Positions 8,486 through 17,229 of a stretch of 44,004 bases of DNA are shown here, one piece after another. The DNA comes from Streptomyces violascens (GTDB lineage: Bacteria > Actinomycetota > Actinomycetes > Streptomycetales > Streptomycetaceae): positions 1 to 44,004 of the forward strand of contig NZ_BMUA01000043.1 of NCBI RefSeq assembly GCF_014649955.1. The letters run 5' to 3'. The position numbers and the translations under genes were made by a program. How positions within the stretch are numbered: the stretch's first letter is position 1; each line of letters starts with the position of its first letter. The notes under the pieces were generated by a model. That model did not search any database and had not been told where the DNA came from. It saw only the letters and a list, made by a program, of their open reading frames with translations.

Positions 8486-8608
8486 ATGCCCGTGCTTGAG
8501 CCCCATCCTCCGCGTTCCCAGAAGAGGTTGCTGCTCCTTCTGGGCCTGATGCTCGCCGTTCCTGCTGTTGTCGCGATCATCGCTACCGTCGCTGCCAGAC
8601 TCGGCTGA
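8486..8608 (+). CDS. 40-residue membrane peptide next to a broken tatB
   Basis: ATG 8486 codes for 40 residues: a proline- and arginine-rich start (MPVLEPHPPRSQKRL), then one hydrophobic helix (residues about 15-38, LLLLGLMLAVPAVVAIIATV) ending in AARLG. No good ribosome site is visible. A related peptide with the same LLxLGLMLAV block and a GLG end is coded at 28051-28178 on the other strand, so it belongs to a small family rather than being a chance frame. The truncated tatB follows in the same frame after the stop. Function is unknown; a single-helix membrane partner is possible. Confidence 0.4.
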   Translation: MPVLEPHPPRSQKRLLLLLGLMLAVPAVVAIIATVAARLG

Positions 8609-8626
8609 TTCTGTCGCCGCTCTGAT

Positions 8627-8953
8627 CGGAAGGTCCGGGAGTTCTCCGAGAAGACCCAAGAGGATGTCCGGTCCGAGCTGGGCGCGGAGTTCAAGGACTT
8701 CGAGTTCGAGGACCTCAGCCCCGAAGACGCTCGTGGCAAGCATGTCCTGGACGGGGGCGGCCTTGGGCTGAACGAGATCCGCAGCGCCCTCGACCTACGC
8801 TCGGAGGTGGCGGAGGACGCCGCAGTTGTACGCGGGAGCCGGTCGCCCTGCGGATGCCGTCTGGTCCGAGAAGATGCCGCCCGTCGTGCGGCTGGAGAAG
8901 GTCGGGGAAGCAGCGTCGTCTGGCCGCACGCGTTCGATGCCAACGCGACCTAG
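8627..8953 (+). pseudogene. tatB: Truncated tatB copy
   Basis: From 8627 the sequence reads RKVREFSEKTQEDVRSELG and then EFKDFEFEDLSPEDARGKHVL. It aligns closely with residues about 40-90 of the intact TatB-like protein at 24453-24872 (EVRSELGPEF, KDFEFEDLHP, EIRNALD). The final HAFDANAT matches the HVFDPDAT end of the intact copy. The membrane helix and FGPEKLP hinge are missing. The middle (about 8830-8925) matches better in another frame, implying two compensating indels. Without the helix it cannot work as a Tat subunit. Confidence 0.75.
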
Positions 8954-9049
8954 CCTCCGGCCGCCGCAGCTCCCAGGGAGTGGGACGGGACTGCCACGAT
9001 GCAGGGAGCTCCCTGTTCGTCCTGTGTAGCGAGATGGGCTGGCGCGTGG

Positions 9050-9703
9050 TCAGCGGGTGGCGGTACCGGTGTTCTGTGCCTCTTCTATTCGGGCGCGGAG
9101 GAAGGGCAGGATTCCCCGCGACAACAGAGCTCGACGCCAGTGCCGCGCCTGGCGCCTGACCTTCAGCGAGTCGTCGGTGTCCGGGTCGGTGAGCAGGCCA
9201 GTTCCGGGGTCGGAGGCTGGGCGGTTGCGTATCGCTGTGATCATCAGCCAGATCAGGTCGGCCAGGAGGCTCAAACCTGTGACGCCCGCACAGATCCATC
9301 CCATGGCCTGGAGTTCTCCGGCCAGTTGCGGCTGGCTGCTCGCCAGGTGCAGGCCGTAGCCGACGAACAGGAAGACGGCTGCGGCGAGCCCTGCCAGCGC
9401 CGGTGTGAGAACGGCCAGCACGGCGGGCAGCTGGTCGGAGGCGTGGGCTGACACGTCGGCGCGGCGCGAGCGCAGCAGTCCGCGATACTCCGCGGCTGCC
9501 GATGCGGCGATGCTCTCCCTGGCCTCCCAGGTCACTGTGCGCAGCTCCCCGGAGGTCATCATCCCGCCCGTGGCGCGTAGCGCCTTCTGGATCTCGGCCG
9601 ACTCCAGGGCCTGCCGGAGGACGTCCTCGAAGGCGGGCAGGTCCTCTTCTCTGAGGTGGTCACGCCACCCGCTGTGCTTGTCCCCGGTGCACGTCTCGTT
9701 CAT
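9050..9703 (-). CDS. Two-helix membrane protein, unknown
   Basis: I place the start at ATG 9703 (MNETCTGDKHSGWRDHLREE), because GGGGGAG lies about seven bases upstream. This gives 217 residues. Residues 1-90 are soluble and mostly helical (LPAFEDVLRQALESAEIQKAL; ARESIAASAAAEYRGLLRSR). Two membrane helices follow at about 92-120 and 133-158, and then a basic cytoplasmic tail (VRRQARHWRRALLSRGIL). I do not recognise the family, but the layout suggests a membrane protein with a cytosolic helical domain. The TTGC/GCAA dyad at 9797-9820 lies 94 bases upstream, the same distance seen for several other genes of the putative regulon. Confidence 0.65.
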   Translation of the reverse strand: MNETCTGDKHSGWRDHLREEDLPAFEDVLRQALESAEIQKALRATGGMMTSGELRTVTWEARESIAASAAAEYRGLLRSRRADVSAHASDQLPAVLAVLTPALAGLAAAVFLFVGYGLHLASSQPQLAGELQAMGWICAGVTGLSLLADLIWLMITAIRNRPASDPGTGLLTDPDTDDSLKVRRQARHWRRALLSRGILPFLRARIEEAQNTGTATR

Positions 9704-9796
9704 GTGCTCTCCCCCTGTTGTGTGCTGAAGCGGGCGAGGTCTGCGCACAGCCTGCCGTGGGTGCCGGCGGACGTTGCGTGAGCAGCCTCGCCATCA

Positions 9797-9820
9797 TTAT
9801 CGAGTTGCGCAACCTCTAAA
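9797..9820. promoter_or_regulatory. Dyad operator site a (TTGC/GCAA core)
   Basis: The central TTGCGCAA (9805-9812) is intact. The outer arms are TTAT and TAAA instead of TTGC and GCAA. It sits between the minus-strand membrane protein gene and the plus-strand ORF at 9829, and closely resembles site g (both continue to TAAAGTGTT). Confidence 0.6.
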
Positions 9821-9828
9821 GTGTTGCC

Positions 9829-10068
9829 ATGGATGCGGACGATACGATGGGCTGGGAGTCGGTGGAGCTCGACGGCGGGCCCGGGCACGGGCTGCGCGTA
9901 CGGGTTGCCGGCCGGCCCGGGGTGCTCCAGGTGACGTACCCCTGTGCGGTGGAACCGCAGGCGGAGAACGTGAGCGTCCACGCGCTGTTCATCTATCGGC
10001 GGGACACCCGGCGGCGCACCGGTGGTGATCAGCCGGTGCGCTACGGCTTCGATGCGGCCAGTCCCTGA
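9829..10068 (+). CDS. Small protein of 79 residues, possibly leaderless
   Basis: ATG 9829 lies nine bases after the dyad. The hexamer TAAAGT (9817-9822) could be a -10 element seven bases upstream of the ATG, so the mRNA would start at or next to the start codon. The product (MDADDTMGWESVELDGGPGH, then RVRVAGRPGVLQVTYP and VSVHALFIYRR) looks like a small beta-rich soluble protein. It has no signal peptide and I recognise no family. ATG 9847 is an alternative start but has no ribosome site either. Codon use is consistent with a real gene. Confidence 0.5.
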   Translation: MDADDTMGWESVELDGGPGHGLRVRVAGRPGVLQVTYPCAVEPQAENVSVHALFIYRRDTRRRTGGDQPVRYGFDAASP

Positions 10069-10218
10069 CCTCTGGCTCGGCAGTTGTGGTTGATGTCTTG
10101 CTGGACAGTGCGGGCCGAGGGCACATCGCCGCGAGAGGCCTGGACCGTCCGGTGAGGCGCCTCCGAATCCGAGGCCGGGGGAGAGTCCGCAGGGGCCGAC
10201 GCACGCCTGGGCACCCTC

Positions 10219-10368
10219 CTACTTCATCGCCTTCGTCTCGCTCTTGAGGATGCGCAGGGACTTGCCCAACGCCCGCGCCGTGTCGGGAAGTTTCTTCGAA
10301 CCGAACAGCAAGATGATCACAATCGCCAGGACCAGCAGATGTCACGGCCCCGGCGCGTTGCGGAACAT
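10219..10368 (-). pseudogene. tatA: tatA copy 1, broken by a nonsense codon
   Basis: Read from ATG 10368, the gene gives MFRNAPGP, then a TGA (10342-10344), then HLLVLAIVIILLFGSKKLP and ARALGKSLRILKSETKAMK with a stop at 10219. The intact copy at 18313-18597 has Trp (TGG) at this exact place (MFRNALEPWHLL). One base change has therefore turned Trp9 into a stop, directly before the membrane helix. The C-terminal tail present in copy 2 is also missing. The frame is otherwise undamaged, so the mutation may be recent; readthrough or a start after the TGA cannot be excluded. It is divergent from the LCP gene, sharing dyad site b. Confidence 0.85.
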
Positions 10369-10429
10369 TCCGCCCCCGCTTCCTCTCGTCGAACCAGAAC
10401 GCCCCGCCAGGATGCGCCAACGAGAAAGC

Positions 10430-10453
10430 TTGCTATATTGCGCAACTCTACAA
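10430..10453. promoter_or_regulatory. Dyad operator site b (near-perfect)
   Basis: TTGC-TATA-TTGC-GCAA-CTCT-ACAA: five of six quarter-sites are exact and the last has one change. It lies midway between divergent starts: 62 bases to tatA copy 1 and 60 bases to the LCP gene. Confidence 0.8.
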
Positions 10454-10512
10454 CTGTGAGGCGGGTTCAGTCGCCCCTTCTTTTGTAAGCCGTACGGACA
10501 AGGGGCGCGCGC

Positions 10513-12030
10513 ATGGCAGGCAGTCGTAGGGCGTCGGCCCGGCGTCGCGGTGGTCGCCGGGGGGCGGAGGCGAACTGGCGGCGCAAGCGCAGCAAGACCA
10601 AGATCGGGGCCGGGATCGCGGTCGCCCTGCTCGTGCTGCTGACGGCCGGTGCCGGCTGGCTCTACCTCCAGCTCGACGGCAACATCGAGACCTTCGGTGC
10701 GGACGGAATCTCCGACAATCGCCCGCTCGCCTCCGCGAATGGATCGAACGTGCTGGTCATCGGCACCGACGCACGGACCGGAGGCAACAGCGACCTCGGC
10801 GGCGGCGACAAGGGCGACATCGGCCGCTCCGACACCGCCTTCCTGCTGCACACCTACGCCGACCGGAAGCACGCCGTCGCCGTCTCCATCCCCCGCGACA
10901 CCCTGGTCGACATCCCACCGTGCAAACTCCCCGACGGCAACTGGACCAAGCTGCAGCCCAACACCATGTTCAACGCGGCTTACTCCGTGGGGCAAACCCC
11001 CAAGGGCAACCCCGCCTGCACCCAGAACACCGTCGAGAAGCTGACCGGGCTGCGCGTCGACCACACGGTCGTCGTCGACTTCAAGGGTTTCGCGAAGATG
11101 ACCGAGGCCGTCGGCGGCGTCCCGGTCTGCCTGCCTCAGGACATCTACCAGAAGGACCTCAATCCCAACCGGCCCACCCGAGGAGACCAGATCTTCGCCA
11201 AGGGCCCGCAGACCGTCTCCGGCCAGAAAGCCCTGGACTACGTGCGGATCCGCCACGGCATCGGCGACGGCTCCGACATAGGCCGCATCAAACGCCAACA
11301 GGCCTTCGTCGCCTCCCTGTTGAAGAAGATCAAGAGTGACGGCATGAGCCCCACCAGCCTGCTGCCGCTCGCCAACGCCGCCACCCAGTCGCTGACTGTG
11401 GACCCCGGCCTCGGCTCCGCCCAGAAGCTGATCTCCTTCGCCATGTCGCTGAAGAACATCGACCTGCACAACACCAAGTTCGTCACTCTGCCCTGGCGCT
11501 ACCAGGGCGCGCGGGTCGCGGTCGTCCATCCGGACGCCGAGGCGCTGTGGGCCGCCTTGAAGGCCGACCGCACCCTCGACGGGCAGGACGCCGGCAACCA
11601 CCACGACGAACAAGCCGGCGATTCATCCCCGGCACCGAGTGCCACGGAATCGGTGTCCGGCAAGGGTGTCTCCGTCGCTGTGTACAACGGCACCACCGTG
11701 ACCGGGCTGGCCGCCCGCGCCGCCGACGCCCTCAAGCAACACGGCTTCACGGTCACCGGGACGGGCACTGCCACGATCCGCACCCAGATCAAGACCGTGA
11801 TCGAATACGGTCACGGCGAGAAGGACCAGGCCGAGAAGGCCGCCCAGGTCCTCCCCGGTGCGGAAGTCACCGCTACGGTCAAGTCCGGGGTAAGGATCAT
11901 CCTGGGTAAGTCCTATGCTGCCGTCCCCACCTCGACGGCATCAGCCGCACCGAGTGCGGTGCCCTCCGGCGTCGTCGGCGCCGCCCGCTCCGCCGACGAT
12001 GACCCCTGCTCCAACCTCTCCTACGGCTGA
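10513..12030 (+). CDS. LytR-CpsA-Psr (LCP) family cell-wall ligase with LytR_C domain
   Basis: This 505-residue protein has a basic cytoplasmic start, one membrane helix (about residues 31-52) and an extracellular LCP domain (about 78-300). A C-terminal LytR_C domain (about 387-470, VAVYNGTTVTGLAARAADAL) and a Ser/Ala-rich tail follow. LCP proteins transfer lipid-linked wall polymers such as teichoic acid or arabinogalactan to peptidoglycan. The pyrophosphate-binding residues are present: Asp86 in GTDAR, Arg105 in GRSDT, Arg128 in SIPRD, and the YVRIRHG...IGRIKRQQ block near 243-265. ATG 10513 follows AAGGGG. Dyad site b lies 60 bases upstream, shared with the broken tatA on the other strand. 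A paralogue lacking the LCP domain is at 18745, and a more distant intact LCP gene is at 21689. Confidence 0.93.
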   Translation: MAGSRRASARRRGGRRGAEANWRRKRSKTKIGAGIAVALLVLLTAGAGWLYLQLDGNIETFGADGISDNRPLASANGSNVLVIGTDARTGGNSDLGGGDKGDIGRSDTAFLLHTYADRKHAVAVSIPRDTLVDIPPCKLPDGNWTKLQPNTMFNAAYSVGQTPKGNPACTQNTVEKLTGLRVDHTVVVDFKGFAKMTEAVGGVPVCLPQDIYQKDLNPNRPTRGDQIFAKGPQTVSGQKALDYVRIRHGIGDGSDIGRIKRQQAFVASLLKKIKSDGMSPTSLLPLANAATQSLTVDPGLGSAQKLISFAMSLKNIDLHNTKFVTLPWRYQGARVAVVHPDAEALWAALKADRTLDGQDAGNHHDEQAGDSSPAPSATESVSGKGVSVAVYNGTTVTGLAARAADALKQHGFTVTGTGTATIRTQIKTVIEYGHGEKDQAEKAAQVLPGAEVTATVKSGVRIILGKSYAAVPTSTASAAPSAVPSGVVGAARSADDDPCSNLSYG

Positions 12031-12069
12031 GCGCTGGGACTACCCCCTGGTCCGGGTCGAGCAGGAGCA

Positions 12070-12500
12070 TTGAAGGCGCTGGCACTTGGTACGTGCCTGG
12101 TATCGCCAGTCGATGCCGTGGGCAAGGACACTCTTGCCGACGCTGATGTTCAGCCTCTTTGGGTGCGGTTAGGAACACCCTTCTTCGACTCGCTGAGCGG
12201 TGCGACCGACGTCGGGTACGCCATCGAGACCCACACCGACCAGCAGGCGAGCCCCGCGCTCCGCGCGGAGTTCCTGCGCACCTTGAAGGTGCTGGACGTC
12301 TCGATCGTGCACGCCGTGGGGTCGGGCGTCGGCAAGGCCGCCGTCGCCGCGATCGGCGTGGCCGCGTTCGGCGAATCGCCGGGCCGGGCACAGCGGCTCG
12401 AATTGGACTCATCACCGTAGGAGTAGTGGTCCTCAACCTCCACGGAGCCTACAAAAACAACGTCGAAAGGACAGAAAACCTTCATATGAGAGTTCGATGA
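12070..12500 (+). other. Unresolved, probably frameshifted small coding region
   Basis: From about 12150 to 12390 one frame has strong high-GC codon use (FFDSLSGATDVGYAIETHTD, then LRAEFLRTLKVLDVSIVHAV and GKAAVAAIGVAAFGESP). It then stops at 12420. The adjacent frame continues with RIGLITVGVVVLNLHGAYK to a stop near 12500, including a hydrophobic segment. A single frameshift near 12395 would join them. I do not recognise the protein. No good ribosome site precedes ATG 12070. It is either a decayed small membrane protein gene or, less likely, two short genes. Confidence 0.3.
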
Positions 12501-12659
12501 AGAGCCCCTACTCGGCGTAATCTCGCCGTCGGCGTCCATTAGCCTCGGCAGAGGATCGACGCCAAGGCGGTCAACCGTTCCATGCGCGTCCTGCCCCTTG
12601 GCTGCGGCACCACGAGTTCCGCGCCGTCGCCCGAGCCGCAGACCAGCAAGAAAAGGTTG

Positions 12660-15600
12660 ATGGACACCATCGAGAACTGTGGTATCGCCACTGGCGCAAT
12701 CTGGCCCGTCGCTCCCGCCGCTCCCGCCCGGACCCTGCTCGACATCCTGGTGACCTCCGCCGAGGCGTACCCGCATGCCCCCGCCCTGGAGGCGGGCGGC
12801 ACCGTGCTCGACTACCGCACGCTGATGCACGAGGTGAACGAGTTCGCCGGACGGCTCTCGGCGTACGGGGTCGGCAACGGCGACCGGGTCGGCGTGCGGG
12901 TGCCCTCGGGCACTTTGGACCTGTACGTGGCCATTTTGGCCGTGCTGCGGGTCGGCGCCGCGTACGTGCCGGTGGACGCCGACGACCCCGACGAGCGGGC
13001 CGCGATGATCTGGGAGGACGCCCAGGTCTGCGTGGTGCTCGGCGCCGGTCGAAGCATCATGCCCAGCCCGACCGTGCGCCCCGGCGGGCGGCCTTCCTGG
13101 CCAACCCCGGACGACGACTGCTGGATCATCTTCACCTCCGGCACGACCGGACGGCCCAAGGGCGTCGCGGTCAGCCATCGCAGCGCCGCGGCCTTCGTTG
13201 ACGCCGAGGCCCGAATATTCCTCCGGGGCGCCCCGGTCGGACCGGGCGACCGGGTGCTGGCCGGCCTGTCCGTCGCCTTCGACGCCTCCTGCGAGGAGAT
13301 GTGGCTGGCCTGGCGGCACGCCGCCTGCCTGGTGCCCGCGCCGCGCTCGCTGGTCAAGACAGGCACCGACCTCGGCCCCTGGCTGGTCGAGCGCGGGATC
13401 ACCGTGATCTCCACCGTGCCCACGCTGCTCGCGCTGTGGCCGGTTGAGTGCCTGGAGCGGGTCCGCCTGGTCATCGTCGGCGGCGAGTCCTGCCCGCCCG
13501 AACTGGTGGAACGCATCGCCTCGCCGCAGCGCGAGTTCTGGAACACCTACGGCCCGACCGAGACCACCGTCGTCGCCACCGCCGCCCAGATGTTCCCGGG
13601 CCAGCCAGTCCGGATCGGCGCCCCGCTGGACGGCTGGGAGATCGCCGTCGTGGACGAGCACGGCCACCCGGTGCCCTGGGGCGGGACTGGTGAGCTGGTG
13701 ATCGGCGGCGTCGGCACCGCCCGCTACCTGGACTCGGCCAAGGACGCCGAGAAGTTCGGCAGCAGCCCCTACCTGTACAGCCCGCGCGTCTACCGCAGCG
13801 GCGACCTGGTCCGCGCCGAGCCTGACGGCCTGATCTTTGTCGGCCGCGCCGACGAGCAGGTCAAGCTGTCCGGCCGCCGGATCGAACTCGGCGAGGTGGA
13901 CGCGGCGCTCCAGGCCTTGCCGGGCGTGCGTGCCGCCGCCGCGGCCGTCCGCAAGACCCCGGCCGGCGGCGAGCTGCTGGTCGGCTACCTGGTGCTGAAC
14001 CCGGGCGCGCCGTACGACCCCGCCGCCGCCCGCGCCTTGCTGCTCGAGCGGCTGCCGCAGGCGCTGGTCCCGATGCTGGCCACCGTGGACGGGCTGCCGA
14101 CCAAGACCTCCGGCAAGGTCGACCGCAACGCGCTGCCCTGGCCGCTGGCCACCTCCGGCCCCGACCCGTCCGCCGCAGGCCCGCGCCCGACGGGCACCGC
14201 CGGCTGGCTGGCCGAGCAGTGGGAGGCCCTGCTCGGCATGCCGGTCGGCGCCGACGGCGACTTCTTCGCACTCGGCGGCACCAGCCTGGCCGCCGCCAAG
14301 CTGGTCTCGGTGCTGCGCACCCGCTGCCCCGGCATCTCCGTCGCGGATGTCTACGCCCACCCCGGGCTGCTCGGCCTCGCCGCCAAGCTGGACGACCTCA
14401 GCGGCCCGGCCCGGCAGGAAAGACGGGTACGTCCGACCCCGCGCCGGGTCGGCGTGATCCAGTTCCTGGTGCTCGCCGTCCTCTACACGATCAGCAGCCT
14501 GCGCTGGGTGATCGGCCTGGCCGCCCTGGACAACCTGACCTTCGGCACCCTGCGCTGGGCGCCGCACACGTCCTGGTGGGTGATCCTGGCCGGCTGGTTC
14601 CTGCTGTCCAGTGCCCCCGCCCGCCTGGTGATCGGCGCCGGCGCGGCCCGGACGCTGACCGCCGGCATCAAGCCGGGCAGCTACCCGCGCGGCGGCTCGG
14701 TGCACCTGCGGATATGGACCGCCGAGCGGGTGGTCACGATGTTCAACGTCGCCTCCCTGATGGGGACTCCCTGGGCCGGACGCTACGCCCGGGCCCTCGG
14801 CTGCCGGGTCGGCAAGAACGTCGACCTGCACTCAATGCCCTCGGTGACCGGCCTCGTCAAGCTCGGCGACGGCTGCTCGATCGAGCCGGAGGTCGACATC
14901 ACCGGCTACTGGCTGGACGGCGACATCCTGCACCTCGGCGCGCTGGAGGTCGGCCCGGAGTCCCGGGTCGGCACCCGCTCCACGCTGCTGCCGGGCGCCA
15001 AGGTGGGCGCCTGGGCCGAGGTCGCCCCGGGCAGCTCGGTGCTCGACCCGGTCGCCGACGGCGAGTACTGGCACGGTTCCCCCGCCCGCCCGTCGGGCCG
15101 CCCCGCGAACGGCTGGCCCGCGCCGGACCACCGACGCTCCCGCATCTGGGACCTGATGTACGGAGCCGCGCTGCTCGGCCTCGGCCTGCTGCCGCTGATC
15201 GCCGCAGCGCCGTCGCTGCTGCTGCTCTACCCGCTGATCGCCACCGACAAGACGCTCATCCCGGCGATCGTCCAGACCATCGTGGCCACGCCGCTTCTGG
15301 TGCTCGTCTCGCTGGCCACCTACTCGCTGCTGCTGATCCTTGTGGTCCGGCTGTTCAGCGTGCCGATCAAGCCCGGCTACCACCCGGCGCACGGCAAGGT
15401 CGCCTGGTGCACCTGGATCGTCTCCGGCCTGATGAACGGCGCGCGCGGCACCCTCTTCCCGTACTACGCCAGCCTGTTCACCCCGGTCTGGCTGCGCCTG
15501 CTGGGCGCGAAGGTCGGCCGTCGGGTGGAAGCGTCCACCGTGCTGACCATCCCCAAGCTGATGCGGGTGGACGACGGCGCCTTCCTCGCCGACGACACCT

Positions 15601-16634
15601 TGATCGCGCCATACGAGGTGCGGGGCGGGTGGCTGCGGATCGGCGCCTCCCGGGTCGGCCGCCGGTCCTTCGTAGGCAACTCCGGCATCGTCGGCCCCGG
15701 CCGCGAACTGCCCGACAACGCCCTGGTCGGTGTGCTCGCGGATGCCCCCGAGCGGTCCGAGCCCGGCTCGTCCTGGCTCGGCCGGCCCGCCATCGCGCTC
15801 CCTCGGGTCGCCGACGGCGGCGACCCGAGCCGCACCTACGACCCGCTCCGCCGGCTGATGCTGGCCCGTGCCGTGGTCGAGCTGTGCCGCTTCCTGCCGA
15901 TCGTCTGCACCGCGCTGCTCGGCGATGTCGCCTTCGGCGCGCTGCAGGATGTGGTGGACCGTTTCGGCCTGGCGACCGGGGTGGCTGTCGGCGGGCTGAT
16001 CCTGCTCGGCCTCGGCGTGGTCGCCTGCGCGATGACGACGCTGGCCAAGTGGCTGCTGGTCGGCCGGTTCAAGGTGGCCGAGCACCCGCTGTGGTCCAGC
16101 TTCGTGTGGCGCAACGAGCTGTACGACGTCTTCGTCGAGGAAGTCGCGATGCCCTGGCTCGGCAGCACCCTGATCGGCACGCCGTTCCTGAACATCTGGC
16201 TGCGCAGCCTGGGCGTGAAGATCGGCCGCGGCGTATGGTGCGAGACGCACTGGCTGCCGGAGACCGACCTGATAACGCTGGAGGACGGCGTGAGCGTGAA
16301 CCGCGGCACGGTGCTGCAGACCCACCTGTTCCACGACCGCGTGATGCGGCTGGACACCGTCCACCTGCAGGAGGGCGCCACCCTCGGCCCGCACTCGATC
16401 GCGCTGCCGGGCTCCCTCCTCGGGACGGCCGCCACGGTCGGCGCCCATTCCCTGGTGATGCGCGGCGAGGAACTCCCGGGCGGCACCCACTGGCTGGGCA
16501 ATCCCGTCGCCGCCTGGCCCTCCGATGGCCCGGAGGACCAGGCCCAGCACCGGCACTCGGCGGGCCGCCACCGCAGCGGCCATCGAAGCCGAAGCCGGGG
16601 CCGGGCCCCGGCACGCCAGCGGGTCGGTGTGTAG
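12660..16634 (+). CDS. Pls/PosA-type single-module nonribosomal peptide synthetase
   Basis: This is a 1,324-residue membrane-bound synthetase of the type that makes epsilon-poly-lysine (Pls), about 1,319 residues in the known enzyme. Order: adenylation domain (about 20-500) with FTSGTTGRPKGV near 157, YGPTETTVV near 298, RSGDL, LSGRRIELGEVD near 403 and PTKTSGKVDR near 480. The carrier domain has LGGTSLAA, with the phosphopantetheine Ser at about 542. The terminal part characteristic of TIGR02353 follows, with membrane helices (about 600-680, 845-910, 1100-1140) alternating with three hexapeptide-like left-handed-helix units. There is no condensation or thioesterase domain; the terminal part does the linking in this family. 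The block VAFDASCEEMWLAWRHAACL resembles Pls, but I cannot say which basic amino acid is used. ATG 12660 follows AAAAGG. It stands alone, and no dyad is found upstream. Confidence 0.93.
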   Translation: MDTIENCGIATGAIWPVAPAAPARTLLDILVTSAEAYPHAPALEAGGTVLDYRTLMHEVNEFAGRLSAYGVGNGDRVGVRVPSGTLDLYVAILAVLRVGAAYVPVDADDPDERAAMIWEDAQVCVVLGAGRSIMPSPTVRPGGRPSWPTPDDDCWIIFTSGTTGRPKGVAVSHRSAAAFVDAEARIFLRGAPVGPGDRVLAGLSVAFDASCEEMWLAWRHAACLVPAPRSLVKTGTDLGPWLVERGITVISTVPTLLALWPVECLERVRLVIVGGESCPPELVERIASPQREFWNTYGPTETTVVATAAQMFPGQPVRIGAPLDGWEIAVVDEHGHPVPWGGTGELVIGGVGTARYLDSAKDAEKFGSSPYLYSPRVYRSGDLVRAEPDGLIFVGRADEQVKLSGRRIELGEVDAALQALPGVRAAAAAVRKTPAGGELLVGYLVLNPGAPYDPAAARALLLERLPQALVPMLATVDGLPTKTSGKVDRNALPWPLATSGPDPSAAGPRPTGTAGWLAEQWEALLGMPVGADGDFFALGGTSLAAAKLVSVLRTRCPGISVADVYAHPGLLGLAAKLDDLSGPARQERRVRPTPRRVGVIQFLVLAVLYTISSLRWVIGLAALDNLTFGTLRWAPHTSWWVILAGWFLLSSAPARLVIGAGAARTLTAGIKPGSYPRGGSVHLRIWTAERVVTMFNVASLMGTPWAGRYARALGCRVGKNVDLHSMPSVTGLVKLGDGCSIEPEVDITGYWLDGDILHLGALEVGPESRVGTRSTLLPGAKVGAWAEVAPGSSVLDPVADGEYWHGSPARPSGRPANGWPAPDHRRSRIWDLMYGAALLGLGLLPLIAAAPSLLLLYPLIATDKTLIPAIVQTIVATPLLVLVSLATYSLLLILVVRLFSVPIKPGYHPAHGKVAWCTWIVSGLMNGARGTLFPYYASLFTPVWLRLLGAKVGRRVEASTVLTIPKLMRVDDGAFLADDTLIAPYEVRGGWLRIGASRVGRRSFVGNSGIVGPGRELPDNALVGVLADAPERSEPGSSWLGRPAIALPRVADGGDPSRTYDPLRRLMLARAVVELCRFLPIVCTALLGDVAFGALQDVVDRFGLATGVAVGGLILLGLGVVACAMTTLAKWLLVGRFKVAEHPLWSSFVWRNELYDVFVEEVAMPWLGSTLIGTPFLNIWLRSLGVKIGRGVWCETHWLPETDLITLEDGVSVNRGTVLQTHLFHDRVMRLDTVHLQEGATLGPHSIALPGSLLGTAATVGAHSLVMRGEELPGGTHWLGNPVAAWPSDGPEDQAQHRHSAGRHRSGHRSRSRGRAPARQRVGV

Positions 16635-16659
16635 GGAGAGCGAACCGGGGTGAGGTGTA

Positions 16660-17229
16660 TCAGGAGTGAGGACTCGGTGGCGAGGATTGCTTCCAGGTGA
16701 TGAAAGTCCCAGCCACTGCCTGCACGCCGGACGGGCTGAGGGCGATGTCGGGCTTGGCTGACACCAAGCCGACGTAGTCGTGGGTCCCTGCCGCCTGCCG
16801 GGTGACCGAGACATGGCAGATCGTCCCCGCACCGCAGAACGCGAGGTAGACCTGGTCCGTTTCGTCGAAGACGCTGATCCAGTCGGAGCCCGCCGCCACA
16901 TCCATATTGGTTTCCGCAGTGAGCGTTACATACTGGCTCACGGCTGGCTCCCGGGTCGAGGCCCAGAGCGTCAGCCAGCGTGGTCCGACCGGCTGTGGAC
17001 CCGCGCCCGCCGCGGGTTTGGGAATGGTCCGGGGGCCGGCGGCCGGGTCGTAGGCATCATCGGGCACACTTCCGGAAGGCCCCGGCTGCCCCGCGCGAAC
17101 AACCGCGGCGCTCACCCCTGCACCTGGTGACTTCTCTTGCGAGACGGCAGGAGCAGCGCCTGACGCAAGGATCATGGCCATGACCGGCACCACGAAAGCC
17201 AGCCTGCGAGCTCGCACCGTTGCTCTCAT
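16660..17229 (-). CDS. Secreted protein, unknown
   Basis: I choose ATG 17229, which has AGGGAG eight bases upstream; the GTG at 17238 is too near that site. The 189-residue product has a twin-Arg-containing, then hydrophobic signal sequence (MRATVRARRLAFVVPVMAMI, cleavage near AVS or AAP at about 30). A proline-rich linker follows, and then a domain with a repeated-beta pattern: VTLTAETNMDVAAGSDWISV, YLAFCGAGTICHVSV, GTHDYVGLVSA. Two cysteines six residues apart (FCGAGTIC) may form a small disulphide loop. Similar modules occur in secreted Streptomyces proteins of unknown role. It converges on the synthetase gene, with 25 bases between stops. Confidence 0.65.
   Translation of the reverse strand: MRATVRARRLAFVVPVMAMILASGAAPAVSQEKSPGAGVSAAVVRAGQPGPSGSVPDDAYDPAAGPRTIPKPAAGAGPQPVGPRWLTLWASTREPAVSQYVTLTAETNMDVAAGSDWISVFDETDQVYLAFCGAGTICHVSVTRQAAGTHDYVGLVSAKPDIALSPSGVQAVAGTFITWKQSSPPSPHS

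Noticed and set aside
9700..9981. A 93-residue minus-strand frame across site a
   Set aside because: It overlaps the operator and the plus-strand gene, lacks a ribosome site and shows no motif.
12150..14831. An 893-residue open frame on the minus strand
   Set aside because: It is the antisense shadow of the synthetase gene; its composition is Gly/Gln/Asp-rich without domains.
14219..16669. An 816-residue plus-strand frame within the synthetase gene
   Set aside because: It is an Arg/Pro-rich frame-shifted shadow with no motif; the true frame has all adenylation and carrier motifs.
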